From the NCBI RefSeq assembly GCF_028712425.1, contig NZ_JAQTQD010000004.1:96925-160924 (forward strand): a stretch of 64,000 bases of DNA, read 5' to 3'. Made by a program: the position numbers and the translations under genes. A model generated the notes under the pieces. That model saw nothing but the letters and a program-made list of their open reading frames with translations. It searched no databases and was not told where the DNA came from. Of the stretch, positions 42,518 to 50,753 are shown piece by piece. This DNA comes from Methanoregula sp. (GTDB taxonomy: Archaea; Halobacteriota; Methanomicrobia; Methanomicrobiales; Methanospirillaceae). The stretch's first letter is position 1; the number at the start of each line of letters is the position of its first letter.

Positions 42518-43318
42518 TCACGCCTTCCCGGTCCCGCTTTTCTCCATCGCTGCATCCTGCTCGTCGAAATACTTCTCCAGCATCACCAGCGATTCGAGGT
42601 CCACGTCCGCGAATGCATCGGGCCCGAACTCGAACGGGTTGTCCATGTCGTGGATGAGGAGGAGCAGGCCGATGAGCATGGTGGTAACAATGACAAAGAT
42701 CATCGTGCTCTCGAATATATTGTCCATGTGGAGGAAGAAGAGGAGCAGGACAACGCCCCCGGTAGCAAGCTCTGCGAGCGCATAGGCTGCGGGGATGAAG
42801 TCCGTGCGGATGATCACTTCGATGCGGTTGCAGATCTTATCGATGGCGCCCATCTCATTCCGGAGTTTGGCGATCAGGGGCGGTGCCACATTCAGGAACG
42901 CCAGCGTGCGGATATCGTTGTTCATCCTGTCCATAGCCTGGTTGACCGCGCTGAGCTCAAACCGGTTTTCCAGCAGGCTGTCGCGGATGGTGCGGTGGAG
43001 ATCCCGGATATGGGAACGGAAGATAATCAGGGTTTTCTCGTCAGCCAGAGGAAGCACCCGGCTGTCGTTGTACAGGGCTTTTAATGCCGTGGCGAGTTCG
43101 GACCCCACTTTCTCGCTCTCCTTGAAATCCGTGAACGTGCCGGTAAAAATGATTGCGATGGTGAAGATGGCGCCCGTGATGAACGCACCGACCACCCGGT
43201 TGACTGGTATGATGTCGTACCCGGCAAGATCGATTGCCGTACGGATAACCAGCAGGCCGAGCATGATGACCACGGCCTTGAACATGATGCCCCATTTCTT
43301 CCTGAATGCCAATTCCAT
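42518..43318 (-). CDS. Membrane protein resembling DUF4239/bestrophin-like proteins
   Basis: A 266-residue protein with two N-terminal membrane helices (about 10-30 and 40-62), a helical cytoplasmic middle (RSHIRDLHRTIRDSLLENRF...) and two C-terminal helices (ELATGGVVLLLFFLHM and STMIFVIVTTMLIGLLLLIH). The layout is that of DUF4239-type, bestrophin-like membrane proteins, with unproven channel function. ATG 43318 is used; ATG 43366 would add 16 residues, and neither has a clear ribosome site. Confidence 0.7.
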   Translation of the reverse strand: MELAFRKKWGIMFKAVVIMLGLLVIRTAIDLAGYDIIPVNRVVGAFITGAIFTIAIIFTGTFTDFKESEKVGSELATALKALYNDSRVLPLADEKTLIIFRSHIRDLHRTIRDSLLENRFELSAVNQAMDRMNNDIRTLAFLNVAPPLIAKLRNEMGAIDKICNRIEVIIRTDFIPAAYALAELATGGVVLLLFFLHMDNIFESTMIFVIVTTMLIGLLLLIHDMDNPFEFGPDAFADVDLESLVMLEKYFDEQDAAMEKSGTGKA

Positions 43319-43396
43319 AGGTACCCGGTGCGCTGTCCGGGATTTTAAGGTGCCGGTTAATTTCATCCAACGGCCTGATGCTCACAGGAACCGCGT

Positions 43397-44635
43397 TCAG
43401 GAAGGGCTGCCCTGCCGGTTCCGAAGCGCCATCGCAGCAGCATATCCGGTCGAGAACGCGGCCTGGAGATTATAGCCCCCGGTGTTCCCGTCAATGTCCA
43501 GCACCTCTCCGGCAAAGAAGAGACCGGGGATGATCTTTGATTCCATGGTCTTCTGGTTCACGGACTCAAGTGCAATGCCGCCACGGGTGGCCATTGCAAT
43601 GGAGAAGTCCCCGAGATGGTCGATGACAAACGGGAACTCCGTGCACCTTGTCACGATCTCCTTTCTCTGGCTGGCCGTTACATGAGCGCATGTGAGGTCG
43701 TCCGGAATGCCGGAGAGTTCGAGGATTGCTCTCATGAACCGGTCGGGCAGGTGAAGGCTGGTCATCGCAGTCCGGACCAGTCGTGTGCCCTGGGCCTGGA
43801 GGAGTGCTGCCAGGTCCCGGTCAAAGGCGTCGCGGGGAGCCTTCCCGGCAAACGATGCCCGGAGTGTGTCCCCGGGCGTGAAATACCGCGAGGCGTCGAG
43901 GATGCCCGGGCCGGAGAGCCCGGTGTGCGTGAAGAGGATGTCGCCGCAGAACGATCCGGTTTTCCTGCCGCCATGCCAGAGCGAGAAGGGGATCTCTTCA
44001 AACGAGATGCCGGCAAGACCGGCGAACGGGTAGTCCCGCACCGTGACCGGCGTGAGAGCCGGGAACAGATCCGTCACCGGCTGGCCGAGCCCTGCCGCAA
44101 GCCGGATGCCGTCGCCCGAAGAGCCGGTCTTCGGGTACGATGCCCCCCCGGTAGTGATGGCAACGGCCCGGACCGGAAATGAGCCTGTCGCGGTGGTAAT
44201 GAGAAAACCGTCTGCGGTCTTCTCCACGTCAATCACCGGTTCCCCGCACCGGACCTCAACGCCCCGCGTCCTGCATTCTCCGAGCAGCAGGGAGAGGACA
44301 TCGGCAGCCGAGCGGGTTTTCGGAAAGACCTTGCCGTTCTCTTCCGTCATCATGGCGAGCCCCCGTCCCGAGAAGAACCGGATGAGGTCCGTGTTGGAAA
44401 AGCCCATCAGCGCCGGTTTAAGGAATTTCCCGTGATCACCGTACCGGGTAAGGAAATCCCGGATCTCCCCGGCATGGGTGATATTGCATTGCCCGGTCCC
44501 CGAGAGCAGGAGCTTTTTTCCGGGTTGTTCGCTCTTCTCGAACAGCACAACGCGGCATGACGGCGATGTGGCATGGATCGCGCAGAAGAGCCCGGCCGGC
44601 CCTCCCCCGATAACAGCAACATCGTACGGATCCAT
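43397..44635 (-). CDS. NAD(P)/FAD-dependent oxidoreductase, HI0933/BaiN-like
   Basis: A 412-residue flavoprotein. VAVIGGGPAGLFCAIHA binds FAD at the N-terminus, followed by KKLLLSGTGQCNITHAG, the HI0933-family motif, and a C-terminal LFFAGEVLDIDGNTGGYNLQ block that closes the FAD site. ATG 44635 has GGTGA six bases before it. Members include BaiN, a bile acid reductase, but the substrate here is unknown. Confidence 0.93.
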   Translation of the reverse strand: MDPYDVAVIGGGPAGLFCAIHATSPSCRVVLFEKSEQPGKKLLLSGTGQCNITHAGEIRDFLTRYGDHGKFLKPALMGFSNTDLIRFFSGRGLAMMTEENGKVFPKTRSAADVLSLLLGECRTRGVEVRCGEPVIDVEKTADGFLITTATGSFPVRAVAITTGGASYPKTGSSGDGIRLAAGLGQPVTDLFPALTPVTVRDYPFAGLAGISFEEIPFSLWHGGRKTGSFCGDILFTHTGLSGPGILDASRYFTPGDTLRASFAGKAPRDAFDRDLAALLQAQGTRLVRTAMTSLHLPDRFMRAILELSGIPDDLTCAHVTASQRKEIVTRCTEFPFVIDHLGDFSIAMATRGGIALESVNQKTMESKIIPGLFFAGEVLDIDGNTGGYNLQAAFSTGYAAAMALRNRQGSPS

Positions 44636-44811
44636 GCCTTTCACCAGATCAATGCTCTTGTGGCACTTTTTAGTTTGTGCACGCGTGTAGTATCGCAGTG
44701 TGATAGCCTGCGCGGTCTTGCCCGGGCAGAAAAGAAAAAAGCCTTCCCCCTGATGAAATTTCCCTGTAACCATCATCCTTTAACGCCATCAAAGCCAAGT
44801 TCCGGTTACGC

Positions 44812-46194
44812 ATGATCGATGCACGCGAGAAGAAGACCATCCTCTTTGTGGCCGCACTCGCAGGTTTCCTCGTCCCCTTCACCAGTTCGTCCATAACCAT
44901 TGCCCTCCCGGCCATGGCGGTGCAGTTCAATGCAGACGCGGTGATGCTGGGCTGGATCACCTCCGCGTACATCATCTCCGCTGCCATCTTCATCGTGCCA
45001 TTCGGCCGCTTTGCCGACATTGCCGGGAGGAAGAAGATCTTCCTCTCTGGCGTCATCCTCTACACCATTGCATCGCTCGCCTGCGCTGTTGCACCATCCG
45101 TGGAACTGCTGATTGCGCTGCGGTTCATCCAGGGGATCGGGGGCGCCATGCTCTTCGCAACATCGCTTGCCATCGTTACGCAGGTCTACGGGCCGGGCGA
45201 ACGGGGATGGGCGCTTGGCATCACGATTGCCACGGTCTATGCAGGCCTCTCGCTTGGCCCGTTCCTGGGCGGGATCCTTACCGATCTCTTCGGCTGGCCG
45301 TCCATTTTCCTGGTCAATATCCCGCTCGGCCTCATCACCATCGCGTTCACGCTCAGTGGCATCCGGCACGAGTGGGCCGATGCAGCGGGCGAGACGCTCG
45401 ACCGGGTTGGGGCCGCCATCTACTGCATCATGCTCTTTACGTTCATCAACGGTATGCTCATCCTGCCGGACCCTGCCGGTCTTGCATGGATCGCTGTTGC
45501 TCTCGGTGCGGGCGCAGTCTTCCTCCGGTGGGAGCGGAACATGGATCATCCGCTAATCGATTTCTCGGTCTTCTCCGGCAACCGGACATTCGTCTTCTCC
45601 AATATCGCCGCGATGATCAACTATGGCGCAACGTTCGGCGTGGGTGTCCTGCTCTCGCTCTACCTCCAGTATATCCAGGGCTTCTCGGCAGCATCTGCCG
45701 GCTTCATCCTCGTGGCACAGCCCGTCATCCAGATGATCTTCTCTCCCATCGCGGGGCGCCTCTCCGACCGGATCGAGCCGCGTTTCGTCTCCACGGCTGG
45801 GATGGCCATAACAGCGCTCGGCCTCTCGTTCTGCATTCTCCTCACCCCGTCAACACCGCTCTGGGTCATTGTCGGAAGCCTCATGGTAATGGGCCTGGGC
45901 TACGGCATCTTCTCCTCGCCCAACACCAACGCCATCATGAGCTCGGTGGAGAAGCGTCACCTTGCCATCGCGTCAGGGATGAATGCCACCATGCGGTCAA
46001 CCGGCCAGCTCCTTTCCATGGCAATCGCGATGTTCTGCTTTGCGGTCTTTATCGGTTCAGAGACCATCACACCCGCGGTCTACCCGGGGCTGATGACCAG
46101 CGTTACGGTGGCTTTTGTCATCTTCACTGCCCTGTGCGTGATCGGCATTGCGGCCTCATGGGTGCGGGGAACGATCCACACCGATACAAACTAA
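44812..46194 (+). CDS. MFS drug transporter, EmrB/QacA-like (14 helices)
   Basis: A 460-residue protein with about fourteen membrane helices. The opening FLVPFTSSSITIALPAMAVQ, the motif A-like GRFADIAGRKKIFL and motif C region GLSLGPFLGGILTD place it in the DHA2 proton-antiport family. The substrate is unknown. It is a single gene between convergent and divergent neighbours and looks full length. Confidence 0.93.
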   Translation: MIDAREKKTILFVAALAGFLVPFTSSSITIALPAMAVQFNADAVMLGWITSAYIISAAIFIVPFGRFADIAGRKKIFLSGVILYTIASLACAVAPSVELLIALRFIQGIGGAMLFATSLAIVTQVYGPGERGWALGITIATVYAGLSLGPFLGGILTDLFGWPSIFLVNIPLGLITIAFTLSGIRHEWADAAGETLDRVGAAIYCIMLFTFINGMLILPDPAGLAWIAVALGAGAVFLRWERNMDHPLIDFSVFSGNRTFVFSNIAAMINYGATFGVGVLLSLYLQYIQGFSAASAGFILVAQPVIQMIFSPIAGRLSDRIEPRFVSTAGMAITALGLSFCILLTPSTPLWVIVGSLMVMGLGYGIFSSPNTNAIMSSVEKRHLAIASGMNATMRSTGQLLSMAIAMFCFAVFIGSETITPAVYPGLMTSVTVAFVIFTALCVIGIAASWVRGTIHTDTN

Positions 46195-46216
46195 AGGGCC
46201 GGATGGGAAAAAAGGA

Positions 46217-46504
46217 TCAGTGCACCGGGTGCTGGTGCTCCCGCCGCTGCTTCAGGGCCGTGGTGTAATGGTGCCGGAGTTCTTCCTTCTCCTCAGGCGA
46301 AAAGTCTTTTTTCTTGTTTGCGTGGAGGTGCTTTTCCATCTGGCGGACAATGTGCTCTGCCTCATGGTGGTCCTGGACTTCGAGATACATCGGCGCCTTG
46401 CTCACCTCGTACGCGTGCCCGCAGGTGGGACAGAGTTTCCAGCGCTGGAATTTGTCCACGTACGTGAACGTCACGCACTGCGGGCAGCGTATGATGAGGT
46501 ACAT
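46217..46504 (-). CDS. DUF1922-type zinc-ribbon protein
   Basis: A 95-residue protein. MYLIIRCPQCVTFTYVDKFQ then RWKLCPTCGHAYEVSKA gives a four-cysteine ribbon; the rest is a charged helix ending in REHQHPVH. It fits the DUF1922 family of archaeal zinc-ribbon proteins. Start ATG 46504; an upstream extension is unlikely. Unknown function, possibly RNA or protein binding. Confidence 0.85.
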   Translation of the reverse strand: MYLIIRCPQCVTFTYVDKFQRWKLCPTCGHAYEVSKAPMYLEVQDHHEAEHIVRQMEKHLHANKKKDFSPEEKEELRHHYTTALKQRREHQHPVH

Positions 46505-46671
46505 AATCAGATGGTGATCTACGCGACCATGATATATACATATCGGCATGGGGCGCGGGTATGGGTGTGAGGTGCTCTCCCGCGGAAAGCCTGCCCCCGG
46601 AGCGGCAGATCCGCATTTCACCATCTCATTCCGAAACCCTGATATCGGCTGTTTGTCTCATAGAGATCTGC

Positions 46672-47424
46672 ATGACTGAACCGATCCAGGTCATCGGTGT
46701 GCAGGGCCTCCCCCTCATTAAAAAGGGCGACGATGTTGCAGCGCTCATCTGCGACCGCGTTGCGATCGCTGAGGGCGACATCCTCTGCATTGCCTCGACC
46801 ATCTACTCTAAAGCGAAAGGCTTTACCCGGCCCCTGTCGGAGATCACGCCCTCAGAGCGTGCGATCCGGCTTGGCGGTCTGAACGGCGAGGACCCGCGCT
46901 TCGTGCAGGCAGTTCTCGATGCGTCCACCGATATCATCATGGAGCACCCGTTCATCCTCTCCGAGCTCTCGTTCGGGCATATCGGTGTCCGGGCAGGCGT
47001 GGACCAGAGCAACATCGAGGACGGCATGGTGATCTTCCTCCCCCCCGACCCGATGAAGGCTGCCGAAGATGTCCGCGAGCGGATCCGGAAGATCACCGGC
47101 AGGAATATTGGTGTCATCATCACCGACACCTGCGGGCGGTCGTTCAGGCGCGGCCAGACCGGGAATGCCATCGGCTGGAGCGGGATGCAGGCGATCCGCG
47201 ACTTCCGGGGCGATACGGATCTTTTCGGGCACGTGCTCAAGATCACGGAAGAGGCGGTCGTGGACGAGATAGCGGGTTTCTCCAACTTCGTGATGGGCGA
47301 GAGCAATAATGGCGTCCCTGTTGTTCTCTTCCGGGGCTGCCCGCAATGGACAGGGCACGACAACCTGTACTTCTCGGGTGAAGAGGATATCACGCGGCGC
47401 GTGCTGAAAAAAGAGTGGTCGTAA
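46672..47424 (+). CDS. cofE: Coenzyme F420:L-glutamate ligase
   Basis: A 250-residue CofE that adds gamma-glutamates to F420-0 with GTP. The opening IQVIGVQGLPLIKKGDDVAA, GDILCIASTIYSKAKG, and the TDTCGRSFRRGQTGNAIGWS block near residues 146-165 are characteristic of the family. Start ATG 46672 is preferred over earlier frame extensions without family content. F420 is the main electron carrier of hydrogenotrophic methanogens, which supports the taxonomic assignment. Confidence 0.95.
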   Translation: MTEPIQVIGVQGLPLIKKGDDVAALICDRVAIAEGDILCIASTIYSKAKGFTRPLSEITPSERAIRLGGLNGEDPRFVQAVLDASTDIIMEHPFILSELSFGHIGVRAGVDQSNIEDGMVIFLPPDPMKAAEDVRERIRKITGRNIGVIITDTCGRSFRRGQTGNAIGWSGMQAIRDFRGDTDLFGHVLKITEEAVVDEIAGFSNFVMGESNNGVPVVLFRGCPQWTGHDNLYFSGEEDITRRVLKKEWS

Positions 47425-47431
47425 AAGAGGG

Positions 47432-47596
47432 TTATCCGGGGAAGGCGATCTTGAGCGCCATGATGATGATGCCGATCGCGGCTGCGACAACCATCACGGT
47501 GATGGGGCTGATATGGATTGCCCGCCGGTCCTCGCTCTCGTAATAATTGACCAGTCCCGCTGAGGAGAGTAATCTGCCACCTTTCTTCTTTGCCAT
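47432..47596 (-). CDS. secG: Preprotein translocase subunit Sec61-beta (SecG)
   Basis: A 54-residue protein, MAKKKGGRLLSSAGLVNYYE then SEDRRAIHISPITVMVVAAA, with a single C-terminal membrane helix. This is the archaeal Sec61-beta pattern; the protein stabilises SecYE in the membrane. It is convergent with cofE, seven bases apart, and was too short to be obvious by size alone. A TATA element lies 26 bases before its ATG, so the message is probably leaderless. Confidence 0.93.
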   Translation of the reverse strand: MAKKKGGRLLSSAGLVNYYESEDRRAIHISPITVMVVAAAIGIIIMALKIAFPG

Positions 47597-47616
47597 GCAA
47601 ATATATTTCATTTTTC

Positions 47617-47627
47617 GCTATATAAAA
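47617..47627 (-). promoter_or_regulatory. TATA element for secG
   Basis: The minus strand reads TTTTATATAG, about 26 bases upstream of the secG ATG at 47596. It is too close to the divergent amidohydrolase start at 47639 to serve that gene. Confidence 0.5.
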
Positions 47628-47638
47628 GAGAGATACGC

Positions 47639-48682
47639 ATGACTGAAAAAAGCCCGCAGATCGTGTCCGGACTGGCGCTCCTGGGAGAAGAGCTCGCACC
47701 CGAAAAGGCAGATATCATCATCGAGCACGGCACGATCACGGCAATCGAAGAGAACCCCCGGGCCCCGCAGCTCTGGATCTGCCCGGCGCTCTTCAATGCT
47801 CACACGCACCTTGGCGACACCATTGCAATGGACTGCGGGGCAACAGGCGACCTAGTTTCGCTGGTCACTCCCCCGGACGGCCTGAAGCACCGGCTCCTGC
47901 GGGCTGCTCCCCGTGCCGATCTTGTTGCCGGTATGCGGGCGAGTATGGAGGGGATGATTGCTTCCGGCACGGCCGGCTGTGCGGACTTCCGCGAGGGGGG
48001 TCCCGGAGGGGTTGCAATGCTGCGGGATGCCGGCGCGGATCTCCCGTTCCATGCCATGGCCTTTGGCCGTGACGGGGGCGAGCTCGTTGCAGACGGCCTC
48101 GGGGTCAGCAGCGCCCGGGATGTCGCGGGTGTTGAACGGATTGTTGCGGAAGCGAAAAAAGCGGGAAAGAAGGTGGCGTTCCATGCCGGGGAGCGGGATG
48201 CAGGGGATGTTGACGCTGCCCTCTCGTTTGACCCGGACTTCATTGTCCACGGAACCCACGCGACAAAGAAGCAGCTCCGGACCTGTGCGGAGAAGGGGAT
48301 TCCCATAGTCATCTGCCCGCGGTCCAACTGGAGGCTGGGCGTGACGGCTTCGGCAAAGAAACCCCCCGTCATGCTGATGCAGGAACTCGGCTGTACGGTC
48401 TGGCTCGGGACAGACAATGTCATGTTTGTTCCCCCGGACCTGGGTGGCGAGATGGCGTTCGTCTCAACCCTGTACAAAACAGATCCCGCAGGAATCCTCC
48501 GTTCCGCAGTAGCCGGATCGGTGCTGACCGGCTCTCCGTTTTTCATCCGCCCCGGTGCGCGGGCACGCCTGCGGATCATCGACCCGGAGCAAAATACGCT
48601 CAAATTCAGCCATGATCCGGTTACATCCCTGGTTATCCGGGCTCCGTTTTCCTGCCGCGGCACAAGGGTTTTTAATTCGTAA
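47639..48682 (+). CDS. Amidohydrolase-family protein (TRZ/ATZ-like deaminase fold)
   Basis: A 347-residue metal hydrolase. Metal ligands are visible: FNAHTHLGD near residues 53-60, FHAGERD near 180-186, VHGTHAT near 202-208 and WLGTDN near 259-264. The order HxH, H, H, D is that of the TRZ/ATZ and cytosine-deaminase group. Substrate unknown; deamination of a purine or other heterocycle is plausible. It is divergent from secG with a 42-base gap. Confidence 0.9.
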   Translation: MTEKSPQIVSGLALLGEELAPEKADIIIEHGTITAIEENPRAPQLWICPALFNAHTHLGDTIAMDCGATGDLVSLVTPPDGLKHRLLRAAPRADLVAGMRASMEGMIASGTAGCADFREGGPGGVAMLRDAGADLPFHAMAFGRDGGELVADGLGVSSARDVAGVERIVAEAKKAGKKVAFHAGERDAGDVDAALSFDPDFIVHGTHATKKQLRTCAEKGIPIVICPRSNWRLGVTASAKKPPVMLMQELGCTVWLGTDNVMFVPPDLGGEMAFVSTLYKTDPAGILRSAVAGSVLTGSPFFIRPGARARLRIIDPEQNTLKFSHDPVTSLVIRAPFSCRGTRVFNS

Positions 48683-48720
48683 ATTAAATGAAAGAGGCAT
48701 GTTTGTTTTGGGTGATTCCG

Positions 48721-49149
48721 GTGTTTGCTAATATCCTGGTTGCACTAGACGGCTCACCGGCCGGGCAGAAGGCGCTCGACCGTGCTGTCGAACTTGCCCG
48801 GGCAGGCGAAACAAAACTGCACGCGGCCTATGTTGTTGAAACCGGTCTTTTTTCGTCCCTCCCTACAGACAATACCGTCGAGATCATGTATAATGTCCTC
48901 AAAAAAGAGGGCGATGCGGTTCTTGACAAGGCAAAGACCGATGCCGCGTCACATGGCATCACCCTTGCCACGCACCTCAAGTTCGGTCATGCGGGCAGCG
49001 AGATCATCGCCCTTGCCGACAAGGTAAAGGCAGACCTCATCATTGTCGGTTCCCACGGCAAGAGCCAGACCGACCGGCTCCTCATCGGGAGTGTTTCCAC
49101 GTTCATCGTGACCCACAGCACGGTTTCTACCATGGTGGTGAGATCATAA
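48721..49149 (+). CDS. Universal stress protein
   Basis: A 142-residue single Usp domain, starting VFANILVALDGSPAGQKALD. The ATP loop is GSHGKSQTDRLLIGSVS near residues 113-129. GTG 48721 is chosen because GGTGA lies five bases upstream; an ATG at 48688 is possible but adds residues foreign to the family. The CBS gene follows after five bases, so they are probably cotranscribed, a common pairing for energy or stress sensing. Confidence 0.93.
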   Translation: MFANILVALDGSPAGQKALDRAVELARAGETKLHAAYVVETGLFSSLPTDNTVEIMYNVLKKEGDAVLDKAKTDAASHGITLATHLKFGHAGSEIIALADKVKADLIIVGSHGKSQTDRLLIGSVSTFIVTHSTVSTMVVRS

Positions 49150-49154
49150 CGGAC

Positions 49155-50003
49155 ATGATTGTCAAAGACTACATGACATCGGACGTTGTCAACGTCGAGA
49201 TCCCGGGCAACCGGGACGATGTCTTAAAGATCCTCAAGCGTACAGGAATTTCCGGCGTCCCGGTCATCAAGAACAAGAAGCTCGTCGGGATCATCACGAG
49301 AAAGGATCTCCTCAGCAAGCCCGAAGAGACCCAGCTCGGCCTTTTGATGACGGCAAAACCCGTTACCATCGGGCCTGACATGGAGATGAAAGAGGCGGCC
49401 CGGATCCTGGTAACAAAACGCATCCGCAGGCTGCCGGTTGTCGAGGACCACCACCTTGTCGGCCTCCTCTCGGTTGCCGATGTTATCCACGCCCTTGCGC
49501 AGGTCAAGTGTCGTGAGGAGATCAAGGATAAGTACACGAGCAAGTCGTTTGCCCTCTGGGAGGAGACTCCCCTGCCGGTCGTGGGCCGGGTCATGGAGAT
49601 ATCCGGTGTCGATGCCATCCCGATCCTTGATGCCGAGAACCGGCTCAAGGGGATCATCTCAGAACGGGACCTGATCCGGAACTCAAGCATCGAGGACTCG
49701 GTCGGTGTCTCCGACTTCTCGAACGGGACCGATGATGACGAATGGACCTGGGAGAGCATCCGGGACAACCACACCATCAGCTTTGGGATCTCCAAGGTCC
49801 AGCTGCCCAACCGCCCGGTCAAGCTTGCCATGGTGAAGAATGTTGTTGCCGTGCCGGCAAACGCGGAAGTGAGCGAGTGTGCGCTGAAGATGCGGCGTTC
49901 CCGCGTTGACCAGCTGCCCGTCGTGAACGGAGACAAGAAACTGGTTTCCATGCTCTACGACCGTGAACTGATCCGGGCTTTTTGCCATGAAGATTCTGAA
50001 TAA
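49155..50003 (+). CDS. Four-CBS-domain protein
   Basis: A 282-residue protein made of four CBS motifs in two Bateman pairs: repeats begin near MTSDVVNVEIPG (residue 6), MTAKPVTIGPDM (66), GRVMEISGVDAIP (144) and MVKNVVAVPANA (226). CBS pairs bind adenine nucleotides or SAM and report energy status. No enzymatic or DNA-binding domain is attached, so it acts on a partner. A short gap links it with the Usp gene. Confidence 0.93.
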   Translation: MIVKDYMTSDVVNVEIPGNRDDVLKILKRTGISGVPVIKNKKLVGIITRKDLLSKPEETQLGLLMTAKPVTIGPDMEMKEAARILVTKRIRRLPVVEDHHLVGLLSVADVIHALAQVKCREEIKDKYTSKSFALWEETPLPVVGRVMEISGVDAIPILDAENRLKGIISERDLIRNSSIEDSVGVSDFSNGTDDDEWTWESIRDNHTISFGISKVQLPNRPVKLAMVKNVVAVPANAEVSECALKMRRSRVDQLPVVNGDKKLVSMLYDRELIRAFCHEDSE

Positions 50004-50088
50004 AAACCTTTATCTTTTCACATAGCCCCAAGTACTTTCAAGCGCTTTTACCTAATTTCAGCGTTAATATATTTTTGAGGTATCTCAT

Positions 50089-50730
50089 ATGCCTGAACAG
50101 TTACCGGAGTCCATGAAGGGGACGACCACCATCGGGATTGTCTTTGCCGAAGGAGTCATCCTTGCAACCGAGAAACGGGCGACCATGGGCCTCATGATCG
50201 CCAGCAAGAAAGCCAAGAAAGTCTACCAGGTCGCAGAACGGATCGGCATGACTACGGCGGGAGGCGTTGGCGATGCCCAGCAGCTCGCCCGCATCCTGAA
50301 CGTGGAGTGCAACCTCTACCAGATCCGCCGGTCGCGCCCGATCACGGTCGGGGCAACGGCAACGCTCCTCTCGAACTACCTGAACCAGAACCGTTACTTC
50401 CCGTATTACGTCCAGCTTTTAGTCGGCGGCGTTGACGAGAAAGGCCCGAGCGTCTACTCCGTGGACGCGATGGGTGGTGCAACAAAGGAAGAGGAGATCG
50501 TTGCCACCGGTTCCGGCTCCCCGATGGCCTACGGTGTCCTCGAGGACCGTTACAAGCCGGGCATGACCGAAGAACAGGCAATCGAGATCGCGGTCCGTGG
50601 CCTGAAGTCGGCCATGAAACGCGATGCCGGGTCCGGTGAAGGGATCCACGTGGTAGCCATAACTAAAGACAAATTCCAGACTCTTTCCGAGGATGCTCTC
50701 AAGAAATACCTTGCCAAGACATCAGCATAA
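50089..50730 (+). CDS. psmB: Proteasome beta subunit
   Basis: A 213-residue proteasome beta subunit. An 11-residue propeptide, MPEQLPESMKG, is removed to expose the catalytic threonine T12 of TTTIGIVFAEGVILATEKRA. Aspartate and lysine partners (T-E-K-R) and the C-terminal helix are normal. GAGGT precedes the ATG. A T-rich stretch follows the stop and aCPSF1 begins 24 bases later. Confidence 0.97.
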   Translation: MPEQLPESMKGTTTIGIVFAEGVILATEKRATMGLMIASKKAKKVYQVAERIGMTTAGGVGDAQQLARILNVECNLYQIRRSRPITVGATATLLSNYLNQNRYFPYYVQLLVGGVDEKGPSVYSVDAMGGATKEEEIVATGSGSPMAYGVLEDRYKPGMTEEQAIEIAVRGLKSAMKRDAGSGEGIHVVAITKDKFQTLSEDALKKYLAKTSA

Positions 50731-50753
50731 TCTTTTTTTAGGACGTTTATTGT